The notes below the pieces were generated by a model. The model had not been told where the DNA came from. It saw nothing but the letters and a program-made list of their open reading frames with translations, and did no database searches. This document shows positions 1 through 5,142 of a stretch of 5,144 nt of DNA, piece after piece. How positions within the stretch are numbered: the stretch's first letter is position 1; the number at the start of each line of letters is the position of its first letter. This stretch comes from Lysobacterales bacterium (GTDB lineage Bacteria; Pseudomonadota; Gammaproteobacteria; Xanthomonadales; SZUA-36): NCBI GenBank assembly GCA_029287515.1, contig JARFQZ010000023.1, forward strand, positions 1-5,144, read 5' to 3'. Position numbers and translations under genes: made by a program.

Positions 1-63
1 TGGTGTGTGGCGTAAAATAGTCCAGATTACTGAATTTTGACTATGAACTAAAGAGAGCCAGGT
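1..63. other. AT-rich flank, no gene seen
   Basis: This stretch is visibly more AT-rich than the genes downstream and contains no open reading frame of useful length on either strand. The only structure I see is a 6-bp inverted repeat, ATAGTC at 17-22 and GACTAT at 39-44, with a 16-nt loop, which is short enough to be chance. The flank leads directly into the GGGGTCAGGT repeat cluster, so a mobile element or its remnant may lie just outside the left edge of the window. Confidence 0.5.
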
Positions 64-148
64 AAAAAAGGGGTCAGGTGAACTTTTCCAAAAATAGGGG
101 TCAGGTTAACTTTTCGACCAAGCGAAATGTTAACCTGACCCCTTTTTT
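64..148. repeat. GGGGTCAGGT intergenic repeat cluster (three copies)
   Basis: Three copies of one short motif lie within 85 bp. Copy 1 (plus, 64-83) reads six A then GGGGTCAGGTGAAC. Copy 2 (plus, 97-110) reads GGGGTCAGGTTAAC. Copy 3 (129-148) is the inverse, GTTAACCTGACCCC followed by six T. Copies 2 and 3 form an inverted repeat that extends to 20 bp (97-116 against 123-142) with one mismatch and a 6-nt loop (117-122). Copy 1 pairs with copy 3 over 20 bp with one mismatch. Motifs of this GGGGTCAGG kind recur between genes in many gammaproteobacterial genomes, and as far as I recall they often lie near IS200-like (REP-associated) tyrosine transposases. No transposase is in the window, so that link is inference. 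Confidence 0.75.
90..142 (-). terminator. Candidate intrinsic terminator of the ZIP-like gene
   Basis: Read on the minus strand downstream of the ZIP-like gene (stop at 172), the 20-bp stem (142-123 with 116-97, one mismatch, 6-nt loop) is followed at once by TATTTTT (96-90). That is the stem-plus-U-tract form of a rho-independent terminator. The tail is interrupted by one A. On the plus strand the same stem is followed by six T (143-148), so the hairpin could work in both directions. The stem belongs to the repeat cluster, so a terminator role may be secondary. Confidence 0.45.
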
Positions 149-171
149 GTGTACCCTTTTTTTTTCCCGGT

Positions 172-771
172 TCAATGCCTGCGGTGTACGTGGCCGCGGT
201 GGATCAGGCTGTGAATGATGGTGCCCACGATGATGCCCTGTATGGCTGATATCACCGTGTCGCCAGCCAAAGGCAACAGCCTCTCTGAAAACTCGAAGCC
301 AATGATGGTCGCAGCCGCCATGGCAAACAGTGTCCCCCAGGCCACGCGGTTACCGAATACCGGCTGCATGATCAGCCAGAGCATCAGGCCCATGCCGAAA
401 CGATGCAGTACGATGGCGGCAGCCAACCCGGAGCCGCCCCCGTGGGTGCTCCCCGAGAGCCCGGCGCCGTCCAGCATGGCGTGCAAAAGCAAGCCGATCA
501 GCGCAATGTACAGGCTGACCAGGTGCAGCGTCTCAGCGGCCCTCTGAACTGCTTTTTCCAGCAAACCGGGCAGCAGGTATCCGACGGCGAGATACGCCAG
601 TGCAGACCAGCCCAGGGGTTCCACGATATCGGGAACCAGCAACACCACCACCAGGATGACCAGCACCGCCACGACAACCCGGTCCAGCGTCGCCGCCAGC
701 GGATGAGAACTGCTGATCCACTGGAACAGCAATGGACCGGCAAACAGGGTTATCAGCGACAACAACAGCAA
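172..771 (-). CDS. Small ZIP-like integral membrane protein (uncharacterised)
   Basis: The 199-aa product is mostly hydrophobic, with about seven membrane segments near residues 1-20, 32-47, 56-72, 84-100, 114-137, 144-160 and 173-191. The motif HAMLDG (H97, D101, G102) and, 26 residues on, VLHRFGMG (H123) recall the paired His motifs in the metal-binding helices 4 and 5 of ZIP (SLC39-like) divalent-metal transporters. The last segment followed by a His-rich tail (H187, H191, H194, H196, H199) is also compatible with metal handling. The acidic residues of the second ZIP motif (HExPHE type) are missing, so transport is not assured. No ATG lies between the preceding in-frame stop (811-813) and the TTG at 769-771. 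That TTG has GGAGA six bases upstream, so I chose it. The gene diverges from the DUF1232-like gene and runs into the left repeat. It could instead be a membrane protein of another family that converged on His motifs. Confidence 0.65.
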   Translation of the reverse strand: MLLLSLITLFAGPLLFQWISSSHPLAATLDRVVVAVLVILVVVLLVPDIVEPLGWSALAYLAVGYLLPGLLEKAVQRAAETLHLVSLYIALIGLLLHAMLDGAGLSGSTHGGGSGLAAAIVLHRFGMGLMLWLIMQPVFGNRVAWGTLFAMAAATIIGFEFSERLLPLAGDTVISAIQGIIVGTIIHSLIHRGHVHRRH

Positions 772-777
772 ATGAAG

Positions 778-782
778 TCTCC
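778..782 (-). promoter_or_regulatory. Ribosome binding site that supports the TTG start
   Basis: On the minus strand GGAGA (782-778) is separated by six bases (CTTCAT) from the TTG at 771-769. Spacing and match are good. No ATG in frame exists in the open stretch upstream, so this site decides the start of the ZIP-like gene. Confidence 0.55.
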
Positions 783-807
783 GGACATCATGAAAAGCGA
801 GGCGCGA

Positions 808-834
808 ATACTAGCACAGGCGTCGCACTTTCAA
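808..834 (-). promoter_or_regulatory. Candidate promoter of the ZIP-like gene
   Basis: On the minus strand TGCTAGTAT carries an extended -10 (TG, one base, then TAGTAT at 813-808). A -35-like TTGAAA (834-829) matches five of six consensus bases. The spacer is 15 bp, shorter than the ideal 17, which the extended -10 could offset. Transcription would start near 801, leaving a leader of about 30 nt. This is pattern matching only. Confidence 0.35.
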
Positions 835-858
835 TGTCAGTTGGGCAATTGCTACTAT
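830..858 (+). promoter_or_regulatory. Candidate promoter of the DUF1232-like gene
   Basis: On the plus strand TGCTACTAT is an extended -10 (TACTAT at 853-858 with TG at 850-851). A weak -35-like TTCAAT (830-835) lies 17 bp upstream and overlaps the -35 proposed for the divergent gene. Transcription would start near 865, about 20 nt before the ATG at 886, which agrees with that start choice. The hexamers match consensus only partly. Confidence 0.3.
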
Positions 859-885
859 ATACGCCTTTCACCAGCCGGACGGCGA

Positions 886-1521
886 ATGGACACAAGCACC
901 ATTGACTCCATGATTGCAGACCACTGTGGGGACCACCATCCGGAACCCGAATTGCTGGATTTGCTGGCCGCGGTCGCCGAACGCGAGGGAGTCGAGCCGG
1001 GAGCCGATGATCTGCGGCTCGGCGCACATTTCGTTCGCGGTTACATCGAACACGTGCCCTACATGATGAAGGTTGCCTGGACCGCAGCCGTGAACGTAGG
1101 CCTTGAATCCCAGATGAAGCAGATCCTGGAGATGGTGGAGTCCTACTGGGTTGAAGGCGATGACGTGATTCCCGATGAGCTGGGGGTCATCGGCTTGCTG
1201 GATGACGCCTACTGTTCACTGACTTCCCTGCAGGCGGTGTCGGACCACTACCAGTTGCAGACCGGAAAACACCTGTTCCCCAGCGACCTGGGCGCAGCCA
1301 ACCGCGCCATGCGTAAAATCATCGGTGAACCCTACGGTTCCGAACTCGACCGGATCGTTATCATGACCATGCGGGAAACCGGCCTGATCGAGGCCGTCAA
1401 ATCGCTCGCCAGCGAAGAAAAGAAATTGAACTTCGCGACCAACAGCACGATATGGGGCCATGGACCGGCCGGCGAACTGGGCATCGCCGGGCTGGAAAAC
1501 CTGGGCCTTCTCAAAAATTAA
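886..1521 (+). CDS. DUF1232/YkvA-like protein (uncharacterised)
   Basis: The 211-aa product has no signal peptide or clear membrane segment and looks cytoplasmic, with an acidic N-terminal half. Residues 92-107 read DDVIPDELGVIGLLDD, which closely resembles the DUF1232/YkvA hallmark (roughly sPiDlIPDfipviGylDD). Small YkvA proteins of about 90-140 aa usually carry this motif within hydrophobic segments and have no established function. Here it sits in the middle of a longer soluble-looking protein with a helical N-terminal part (about 20-85) and a Lys/Asn-rich C-terminal part (about 140-211). The frame stays open upstream to 403, but that part is antisense to the ZIP-like gene and has low-complexity Gln/Arg composition. 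I prefer the ATG at 886, which has a weak GGA at 877-879 and a possible promoter just upstream; ATGs at 772, 790 and 910 are alternatives. The stop overlaps the stop of pepQ. The family call is moderate and the function is unknown. Confidence 0.7.
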   Translation: MDTSTIDSMIADHCGDHHPEPELLDLLAAVAEREGVEPGADDLRLGAHFVRGYIEHVPYMMKVAWTAAVNVGLESQMKQILEMVESYWVEGDDVIPDELGVIGLLDDAYCSLTSLQAVSDHYQLQTGKHLFPSDLGAANRAMRKIIGEPYGSELDRIVIMTMRETGLIEAVKSLASEEKKLNFATNSTIWGHGPAGELGIAGLENLGLLKN

Positions 1522-2861
1522 AGCTCGGCGAAAGCGCGCCGCGTGAGGTTGTCGCAGCCGCCTTCCGTGACCACCACATTATCCTCGATCCTGATACCGC
1601 CGTAAGGCGCCAGTTCATCGACCTTGCTCCAGTTGATGTCGTTGGCGTCATGCTCGTCCCGCCATTTTTTCAGCAACGGCTCGATGAAGTAGAGACCCGG
1701 CTCGATCGTCAGCACGTTGCCGGCTTCGAGTTCGCGGGTCAGCCGCAGGAAGGGGTGCCCGTCTGGGCGGTCGATGTCATTTCCATCGTTGTCGATCAAA
1801 CCGGCAACGTCATGGGTTTGCAGGCCAAGAAAATGCCCCATGCCATGCGGGTAGAAAACACCGCTCAGGCCGGTTACCACGGCCTCTTCGGCAGGAACCT
1901 TGATTAATTTGAAGGTCTCCAGCAGTTCGGCGATTCTGCGGTGCGCCAGCAGGTGCAGGCCCTTGTAATCCAGCCCGGCACAGACCTGTCCGGTCAATTC
2001 CCGCTGCATCGCGTCCATCGCGGAAATCAGTTCGGCGAACTCTCCCGGCTGTCGCGCGTACGTGCGGGTGATGTCCGAAGTGTAGGCATTGAAGGTACAG
2101 CCGGCGTCGATCAGGAACGAAAGCGATTGGTCCGGCGCTCTCAGTTCACGGTGCTGATAGTGAAGCACGGCGCTGTTCGCATTCAGTGCAACGATGTTGT
2201 GGTAAGGCAGTTGCGCGTCCGTGTGCCGGCAGGCCGCGAGGTAGCGCATGTGGATCTCGTATTCGGAACACCCTTCCATGAAAGCGCGCTCGGCTTCCAC
2301 GTGTGCCCTTGCGGCCAGGCGGGCCGAAGCGTCCATGCAGGCGACCTCATACGGGGTCTTGCGGGTCCGTGTCAGGTGAATGCGCGTAATCAGCCCCTTG
2401 GGATTGAGCCATTTACTGTCAAACAATTCCCCCAGCACGGGGGAATCGCCAATAGCCGCGACGTCACCCAGCTTGAGGTCTGCATCCGGCAGGTCTTTCT
2501 TCAGCCGTTTCTGCCACTGCAGCGGATCGCGAACCACTTCGATCTCGAAATGATCCGCCCACCAGGCCTCGGGGTCCGCTGGAGGCAGGTGCCAATAATC
2601 TTCCGGCTGATAGTAAAACAGCACGGGTTTCTGCCCGGGGACGACCAGCAAGGCGCTGTCTGCGTGACGGGTCAGGGGCAGCCAGGAGAGGAAATGGGGA
2701 TTCGGGCGGAAATCATACTCATAATCGTCCATGAAGCTCTGAATCGGGCTGCCCGAATGGATCAGTGCAGCCATGAAATCTTCGGCCTCCAGCGCCCGCT
2801 CCCAGCGCTTTTGCTGATCGGCCACGTGTGTCGGGTAATGAGATTGATAATTCTGTTCCAT
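1518..2861 (-). CDS. pepQ: Xaa-Pro dipeptidase (prolidase) PepQ
   Basis: The 447-aa enzyme cleaves dipeptides with proline in second position, releasing free proline in the cytoplasm; members of this bacterial subgroup also hydrolyse some organophosphates. E. coli PepQ is 443 aa and the sequence aligns along its full length from memory. An N-terminal domain (about 1-165) precedes the C-terminal pita-bread metallopeptidase domain (about 170-440). The dinuclear metal ligands are all visible: D252 in FLIDAG, D263 in TSDITRT, H343 in HGMGHFLGLQTHD, E387 in TIEPGLY and E426 in GGIRIEDN. H350 (THD) is the conserved catalytic histidine. The ATG at 2859-2861 has AAGGG six bases upstream (2872-2868), a well-placed Shine-Dalgarno site. 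The gene diverges from cysS and converges on the DUF1232-like gene, with stop codons overlapping in TTAA. I see no frameshift or missing residue. Confidence 0.96.
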   Translation of the reverse strand: MEQNYQSHYPTHVADQQKRWERALEAEDFMAALIHSGSPIQSFMDDYEYDFRPNPHFLSWLPLTRHADSALLVVPGQKPVLFYYQPEDYWHLPPADPEAWWADHFEIEVVRDPLQWQKRLKKDLPDADLKLGDVAAIGDSPVLGELFDSKWLNPKGLITRIHLTRTRKTPYEVACMDASARLAARAHVEAERAFMEGCSEYEIHMRYLAACRHTDAQLPYHNIVALNANSAVLHYQHRELRAPDQSLSFLIDAGCTFNAYTSDITRTYARQPGEFAELISAMDAMQRELTGQVCAGLDYKGLHLLAHRRIAELLETFKLIKVPAEEAVVTGLSGVFYPHGMGHFLGLQTHDVAGLIDNDGNDIDRPDGHPFLRLTRELEAGNVLTIEPGLYFIEPLLKKWRDEHDANDINWSKVDELAPYGGIRIEDNVVVTEGGCDNLTRRAFAEL

Positions 2862-2942
2862 TTTCTGCCCTTAAAATTGGTAAAATGAACGGCTTTCGCG
2901 CAGCGTGAAGCACACAACCCATAATCGCAAAGAGAAAGCCCA
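2862..2942. promoter_or_regulatory. Divergent spacer between pepQ and cysS
   Basis: These 81 bp must hold the start signals for both genes unless transcription enters from outside. Toward pepQ I see the ribosome binding site AAGGG (2872-2868) but no convincing promoter. Toward cysS there is a -10-like CATAAT (2920-2925, five of six consensus bases) without a recognisable -35, and AGAGA (2931-2935) seven bases before the GTG as a weak ribosome binding site. No T-box, riboswitch or attenuator hairpin for cysS is apparent, and the spacer is too short for a T-box leader. Confidence 0.3.
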
Positions 2943-4328
2943 GTGACAATCCGTCTATACAATACCCTAAGTCGGGAAAAAGAGCAGTTCGAACCCCAGG
3001 ATCCCAGCCGTGTCACGATGTATGCCTGCGGCCCGACCGTTTACAATTATGCGCATATCGGTAATGCCCGCCCCGCGGTCATTTTCGACCTATTGCAACG
3101 CCTGTTGAAGAAGCATTACGAGACCGTCGTCTATGCGCGCAACATCACCGACGTCGATGACAAGATCAACGAGGCAGCCGCAGCGCTGAATGTGCCCATC
3201 AGCGAGATCTCTTCGAAATACGCGGACGCGTATCACCAGGACATGGCTGCCATCGGTGTCCAGTTACCGGATATCGAGCCCCGCGCCACCGAACACATCA
3301 GCCAGATGATCGACATGATCCAGCGGCTGGTCGACGCCGGACACGCCTACGTGGCGGATGGCCACGTTCTGTTCGACATCGGGTCTTTTGAATCTTACGG
3401 CATGTTGTCCGGCCGTGATGCAGAAGACATGCAGGCGGGCTCCCGTGTCGAAGTGGCCGAGTTCAAGAAGCACCCCGGCGATTTTGTGCTCTGGAAACCT
3501 TCCGAAGATCCCCTGCCGGGCTGGGACAGCCCCTGGGGCTGGGGCCGGCCCGGCTGGCATCTTGAATGTTCGGTCATGGCAGAAACCCACCTGGGCGAAA
3601 CCATCGATATCCACGGCGGCGGGCAGGACCTCATTTTCCCGCACCACGAGAATGAAATAGCCCAGAGCATGTGCTCCCATGGCGGCAGGACCTTTGCCCG
3701 CTACTGGATGCACAACGGGTTCGTCACCGTTGAAAAGCGCAAAATGTCCAAGTCCCTGGGCAATACCCTGGTTGTGCATGAACTGCTGAAACAGCATCCC
3801 GGCGAAGTGTTGCGTTACCTGTTGCTCAGCGCCCATTACCGCCAGCCGCTGGACTGGTCCGATCAGGAACTCGACCGTGCCCGCCGCACGCTCGACCGCC
3901 TCTACGGGGTGTTGCGCACAGCCGACCATGATTACGGCCCGTTCACGGCTGATGAGCGCCCGGGACAAGCCTTCCTGGACGCTCTCGCAGACGATCTGAA
4001 CACCCCCGTGGCGCTGGCGGAGTTCAACCGCGTGGCGCGGCAGCTGGCCCGCGCGGAAAACCGCGAGGACGCACAGAAAGCCGCCGGGGAATTGCTGGCC
4101 GACGCCGGGCTGATCGGGTTGTTGCAATCCGACCCGGACGAATGGTTCGGGGCTGCATCCGAAGACTCCGGGGGCGCAGCGATCGAAGCCCTGATCGAGA
4201 AGCGGAACCAGGCCCGGGCCGAAAAAGATTTCGCAACCGCCGACGCCATCCGCGAAGAACTCACCGCCCTGGGCGTCGTGCTGGAAGACGCCGGCGGCGT
4301 GACCCGCTGGCGCCGCAAAGACAACTGA
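2943..4328 (+). CDS. cysS: Cysteine--tRNA ligase (class I)
   Basis: The 461-aa enzyme attaches cysteine to tRNA-Cys using ATP, in the cytoplasm, as a monomer; the length equals that of E. coli CysS. The Rossmann catalytic domain carries the HIGH signature as HIGN (38-41), a variant common in this family, and KMSKS at 267-271. The zinc site that recognises the cysteine thiol is complete: C29, C209, H234 and E238. The connective insert follows the first half of the catalytic domain. The helical anticodon-binding region runs from about 300 and ends in the conserved GVVLEDAGGVTRWRR. The start is GTG at 2943, with AGAGA seven bases upstream. The N-terminus (TIRLYNTLSREKEQF) matches the family start, so the downstream ATG, which would remove the first strand, is unlikely. 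sufE follows after 8 nt, indicating one transcript. Confidence 0.97.
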   Translation: MTIRLYNTLSREKEQFEPQDPSRVTMYACGPTVYNYAHIGNARPAVIFDLLQRLLKKHYETVVYARNITDVDDKINEAAAALNVPISEISSKYADAYHQDMAAIGVQLPDIEPRATEHISQMIDMIQRLVDAGHAYVADGHVLFDIGSFESYGMLSGRDAEDMQAGSRVEVAEFKKHPGDFVLWKPSEDPLPGWDSPWGWGRPGWHLECSVMAETHLGETIDIHGGGQDLIFPHHENEIAQSMCSHGGRTFARYWMHNGFVTVEKRKMSKSLGNTLVVHELLKQHPGEVLRYLLLSAHYRQPLDWSDQELDRARRTLDRLYGVLRTADHDYGPFTADERPGQAFLDALADDLNTPVALAEFNRVARQLARAENREDAQKAAGELLADAGLIGLLQSDPDEWFGAASEDSGGAAIEALIEKRNQARAEKDFATADAIREELTALGVVLEDAGGVTRWRRKDN

Positions 4329-4336
4329 GCAAGGAC

Positions 4337-4765
4337 ATGAGCGATTCTTCACACCACGACCCGATAGCCGTCCAGGACGACATCATAAGCTCGTTCAGCC
4401 TGTTCCCGGAGTGGCTGGACCGTTACCAGTACCTGATCGACCTGGGCCGGAAGCTGACGCCACTGGCGGAGGAAGAAAAAACCGACGACAAACTGCTCGC
4501 CGGCTGTCAGTCGCAGGTGTGGTTATACCTGGAGGGTGATGCCGACGAGGTCATCATTCGCGCCAACAGCGACGCGGCCATCGTATCGGGGCTGATCGCT
4601 TTGCTGATCAGTGTCTATTCGGGGTGCAGCGCGAAGCAGATTGCCGAGACGGAGCCGTATTTCATTCGTGACATCGGTCTGAGCGATCATTTGTCCCCTA
4701 CCCGGGCCAATGGGTTGCATGCGATGCTCAATGCAATCAAAGGCCACGCCCAAAGCCTCCTTTGA
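4337..4765 (+). CDS. sufE: SufE-type sulfur acceptor for cysteine desulfurase
   Basis: The 142-aa protein (E. coli SufE is 138 aa) belongs to the SufE/CsdE family. These cytoplasmic proteins accept persulfide sulfur from a cysteine desulfurase (SufS or CsdA), stimulate it, and pass the sulfur on for Fe-S cluster assembly. The active-site loop is clear: LLAGCQSQVW with C57 as the predicted persulfide cysteine. The N-terminal DDIISSFSLFPEWLDRYQYLIDLG region and the C-terminal helices ending near GLHAMLNAIKGHA also fit. A second cysteine, C97, lies in the VYSGCSA segment. The ATG at 4337 is the only ATG near the expected start. Its closest Shine-Dalgarno match, AAGGA at 4331-4335, sits one base from the ATG, which is unusually tight, so translational coupling to cysS (stop at 4326-4328) is plausible. 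No sufS, sufBCD or csdA is in the window, so SufE cannot be told from CsdE by context. Confidence 0.93.
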   Translation: MSDSSHHDPIAVQDDIISSFSLFPEWLDRYQYLIDLGRKLTPLAEEEKTDDKLLAGCQSQVWLYLEGDADEVIIRANSDAAIVSGLIALLISVYSGCSAKQIAETEPYFIRDIGLSDHLSPTRANGLHAMLNAIKGHAQSLL

Positions 4766-4822
4766 GGATTTTCCCGGGGAGCCGCGGGACAGGATAGTTC
4801 TTTTTTCGGCCTGTCTTCGCCG

Positions 4823-4841
4823 ACCCTGGCTGCACCAGGGT
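4823..4841. other. Hairpin inside the element
   Basis: ACCCTGG (4823-4829) pairs with CCAGGGT (4835-4841) as a perfect 7-bp stem around the 5-nt loop CTGCA. It is the first internal hairpin after the left outer arm. There is no T-run after it, so it is not an intrinsic terminator. Confidence 0.6.
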
Positions 4842-4877
4842 TACCCTCGCAAATTTGCCGGCCTTAACGGGACCGCG

Positions 4878-4902
4878 CCGGACGGGCCTCCTGCCCGTTC
4901 GG
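4878..4902 (-). other. Hairpin with AGGAG loop inside the element
   Basis: The arms 4878-4887 and 4893-4902 form a 10-bp stem with one G-T mismatch. On the minus strand the loop is AGGAG (4892-4888), and the core is the 13-mer GGGCAGGAGGCCC. The same 13-mer recurs on the plus strand at 5128-5140. The loop presents a GGA triplet, and the core contains AGGAGG, which is also a Shine-Dalgarno-like string. Confidence 0.65.
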
Positions 4903-4906
4903 CTCT

Positions 4907-4928
4907 CGATTTTCATCCCTGAAAATCG
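4907..4928 (-). other. Perfect 9-bp hairpin with GGGA loop inside the element
   Basis: CGATTTTCA (4907-4915) pairs perfectly with TGAAAATCG (4920-4928). On the minus strand the loop is GGGA and the top of the hairpin reads CAGGGATGA. This puts a GGA triplet in the loop in the context favoured by CsrA/RsmA proteins (SELEX consensus RUACARGGAUGU). The AGGAG-loop hairpin follows four bases later on the minus strand. Confidence 0.7.
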
Positions 4929-5016
4929 CCCCTGGCCACCAAATTTACTCGGCGCCGAAATGCCCGAAAAAAGAACTACCCCGCCCCGCGACTCGTGAAG
5001 CTCCGCAAACTCGTGA

Positions 5017-5050
5017 TGGTGGGGGGAGGTCTTTGGGGTATGGGTGGGTG
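5017..5050 (+). other. G-rich tract, possible G-quadruplex
   Basis: The plus strand has four G-runs: 5021-5026, 5035-5038, 5042-5044 and 5046-5048, separated by 8, 3 and 1 bases. Four runs of three or more G can form a three-layer quadruplex, although the first loop is slightly longer than the usual limit of seven. The tract lies between the two hairpin clusters. Its significance is unknown. Confidence 0.35.
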
Positions 5051-5094
5051 CATTTGTGAGCCTCGAATTGCCGAGTGCAAGGCCAATTAGGGGA

Positions 5095-5142
5095 CAAATG
5101 GGCGGGATGCCCATTTGAGGTCATCCAGGGCAGGAGGCCCTG
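5095..5142 (+). repeat. Second hairpin pair, GGGATG then AGGAG loop
   Basis: CAAATGGGC (5095-5103) pairs perfectly with GCCCATTTG (5109-5117) around the loop GGGAT. Eight bases later CAGGGC (5126-5131) pairs with GCCCTG (5137-5142) around the loop AGGAG. The plan matches the minus-strand hairpins at 4928-4878: GGGATG at the first hairpin tip and the identical 13-mer GGGCAGGAGGCCC in the second. The stems differ otherwise. This looks like a second, oppositely oriented copy or relative of the same repeat, and it is probably cut off by the window edge two bases later. Confidence 0.65.

Larger units (their letters stand above)
4779..4994. repeat. 216-bp structured palindromic element after sufE
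   Basis: Two 31-bp arms, 4779-4809 and 4964-4994, are inverted copies of each other with 27 of 31 matches. The inner 15 bp, TAGTTCTTTTTTCGG at 4795-4809 against 4964-4978, are perfect. The 154 bp between the arms fold into further hairpins: 4823-4841, a GCAAATTTGC palindrome at 4849-4858, 4878-4902 and 4907-4928. CGCCGA (4818-4823) can also pair with TCGGCG (4949-4954), continuing the outer stem inward. The overall form is a multibranched structure. It starts 14 nt after the sufE stop and could end that transcript. An insertion of a small non-coding mobile repeat (MITE-like) or a structured RNA gene would both fit. I see no clear target-site duplication. Confidence 0.7.

Noticed and set aside
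17..44. ATAGTC/GACTAT inverted repeat
   Set aside because: Six base pairs with a 16-nt loop in AT-rich DNA is expected by chance.
403..885. N-terminal extension of the DUF1232-like frame back to 403
   Set aside because: It is antisense to the ZIP-like gene, and its translation is low-complexity Gln/Arg/Gly-rich with no family resemblance. The promoter-like sequences and ATG at 886 give a simpler start.
1941..2888. 315-aa plus-strand open frame opposite pepQ
   Set aside because: pepQ has every family motif on the other strand, and this frame has no recognisable domain. It is a by-product of the GC-rich codon pattern.
2862..2942. T-box or cysteine-responsive leader before cysS
   Set aside because: The spacer to pepQ is only 81 bp, with no conserved T-box sequence and no terminator/antiterminator hairpin.
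3264..4352. 362-aa minus-strand open frame opposite cysS
   Set aside because: Long antisense frames are common opposite GC-rich genes. The translation lacks any motif, and cysS is unambiguous.
4756..4770. Small hairpin CCTC/GAGG over the sufE stop followed by ATTTT as a terminator
   Set aside because: The stem is only 4 bp and the T-run is short and interrupted. The larger palindromic element just downstream is a better candidate for ending the transcript.
4737..5114. 125-aa minus-strand open frame covering the region after sufE
   Set aside because: It overlaps the end of sufE, runs through the palindromic element, and encodes a basic Gly/Pro-rich peptide typical of translated intergenic repeats. 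No ribosome binding site stands out.
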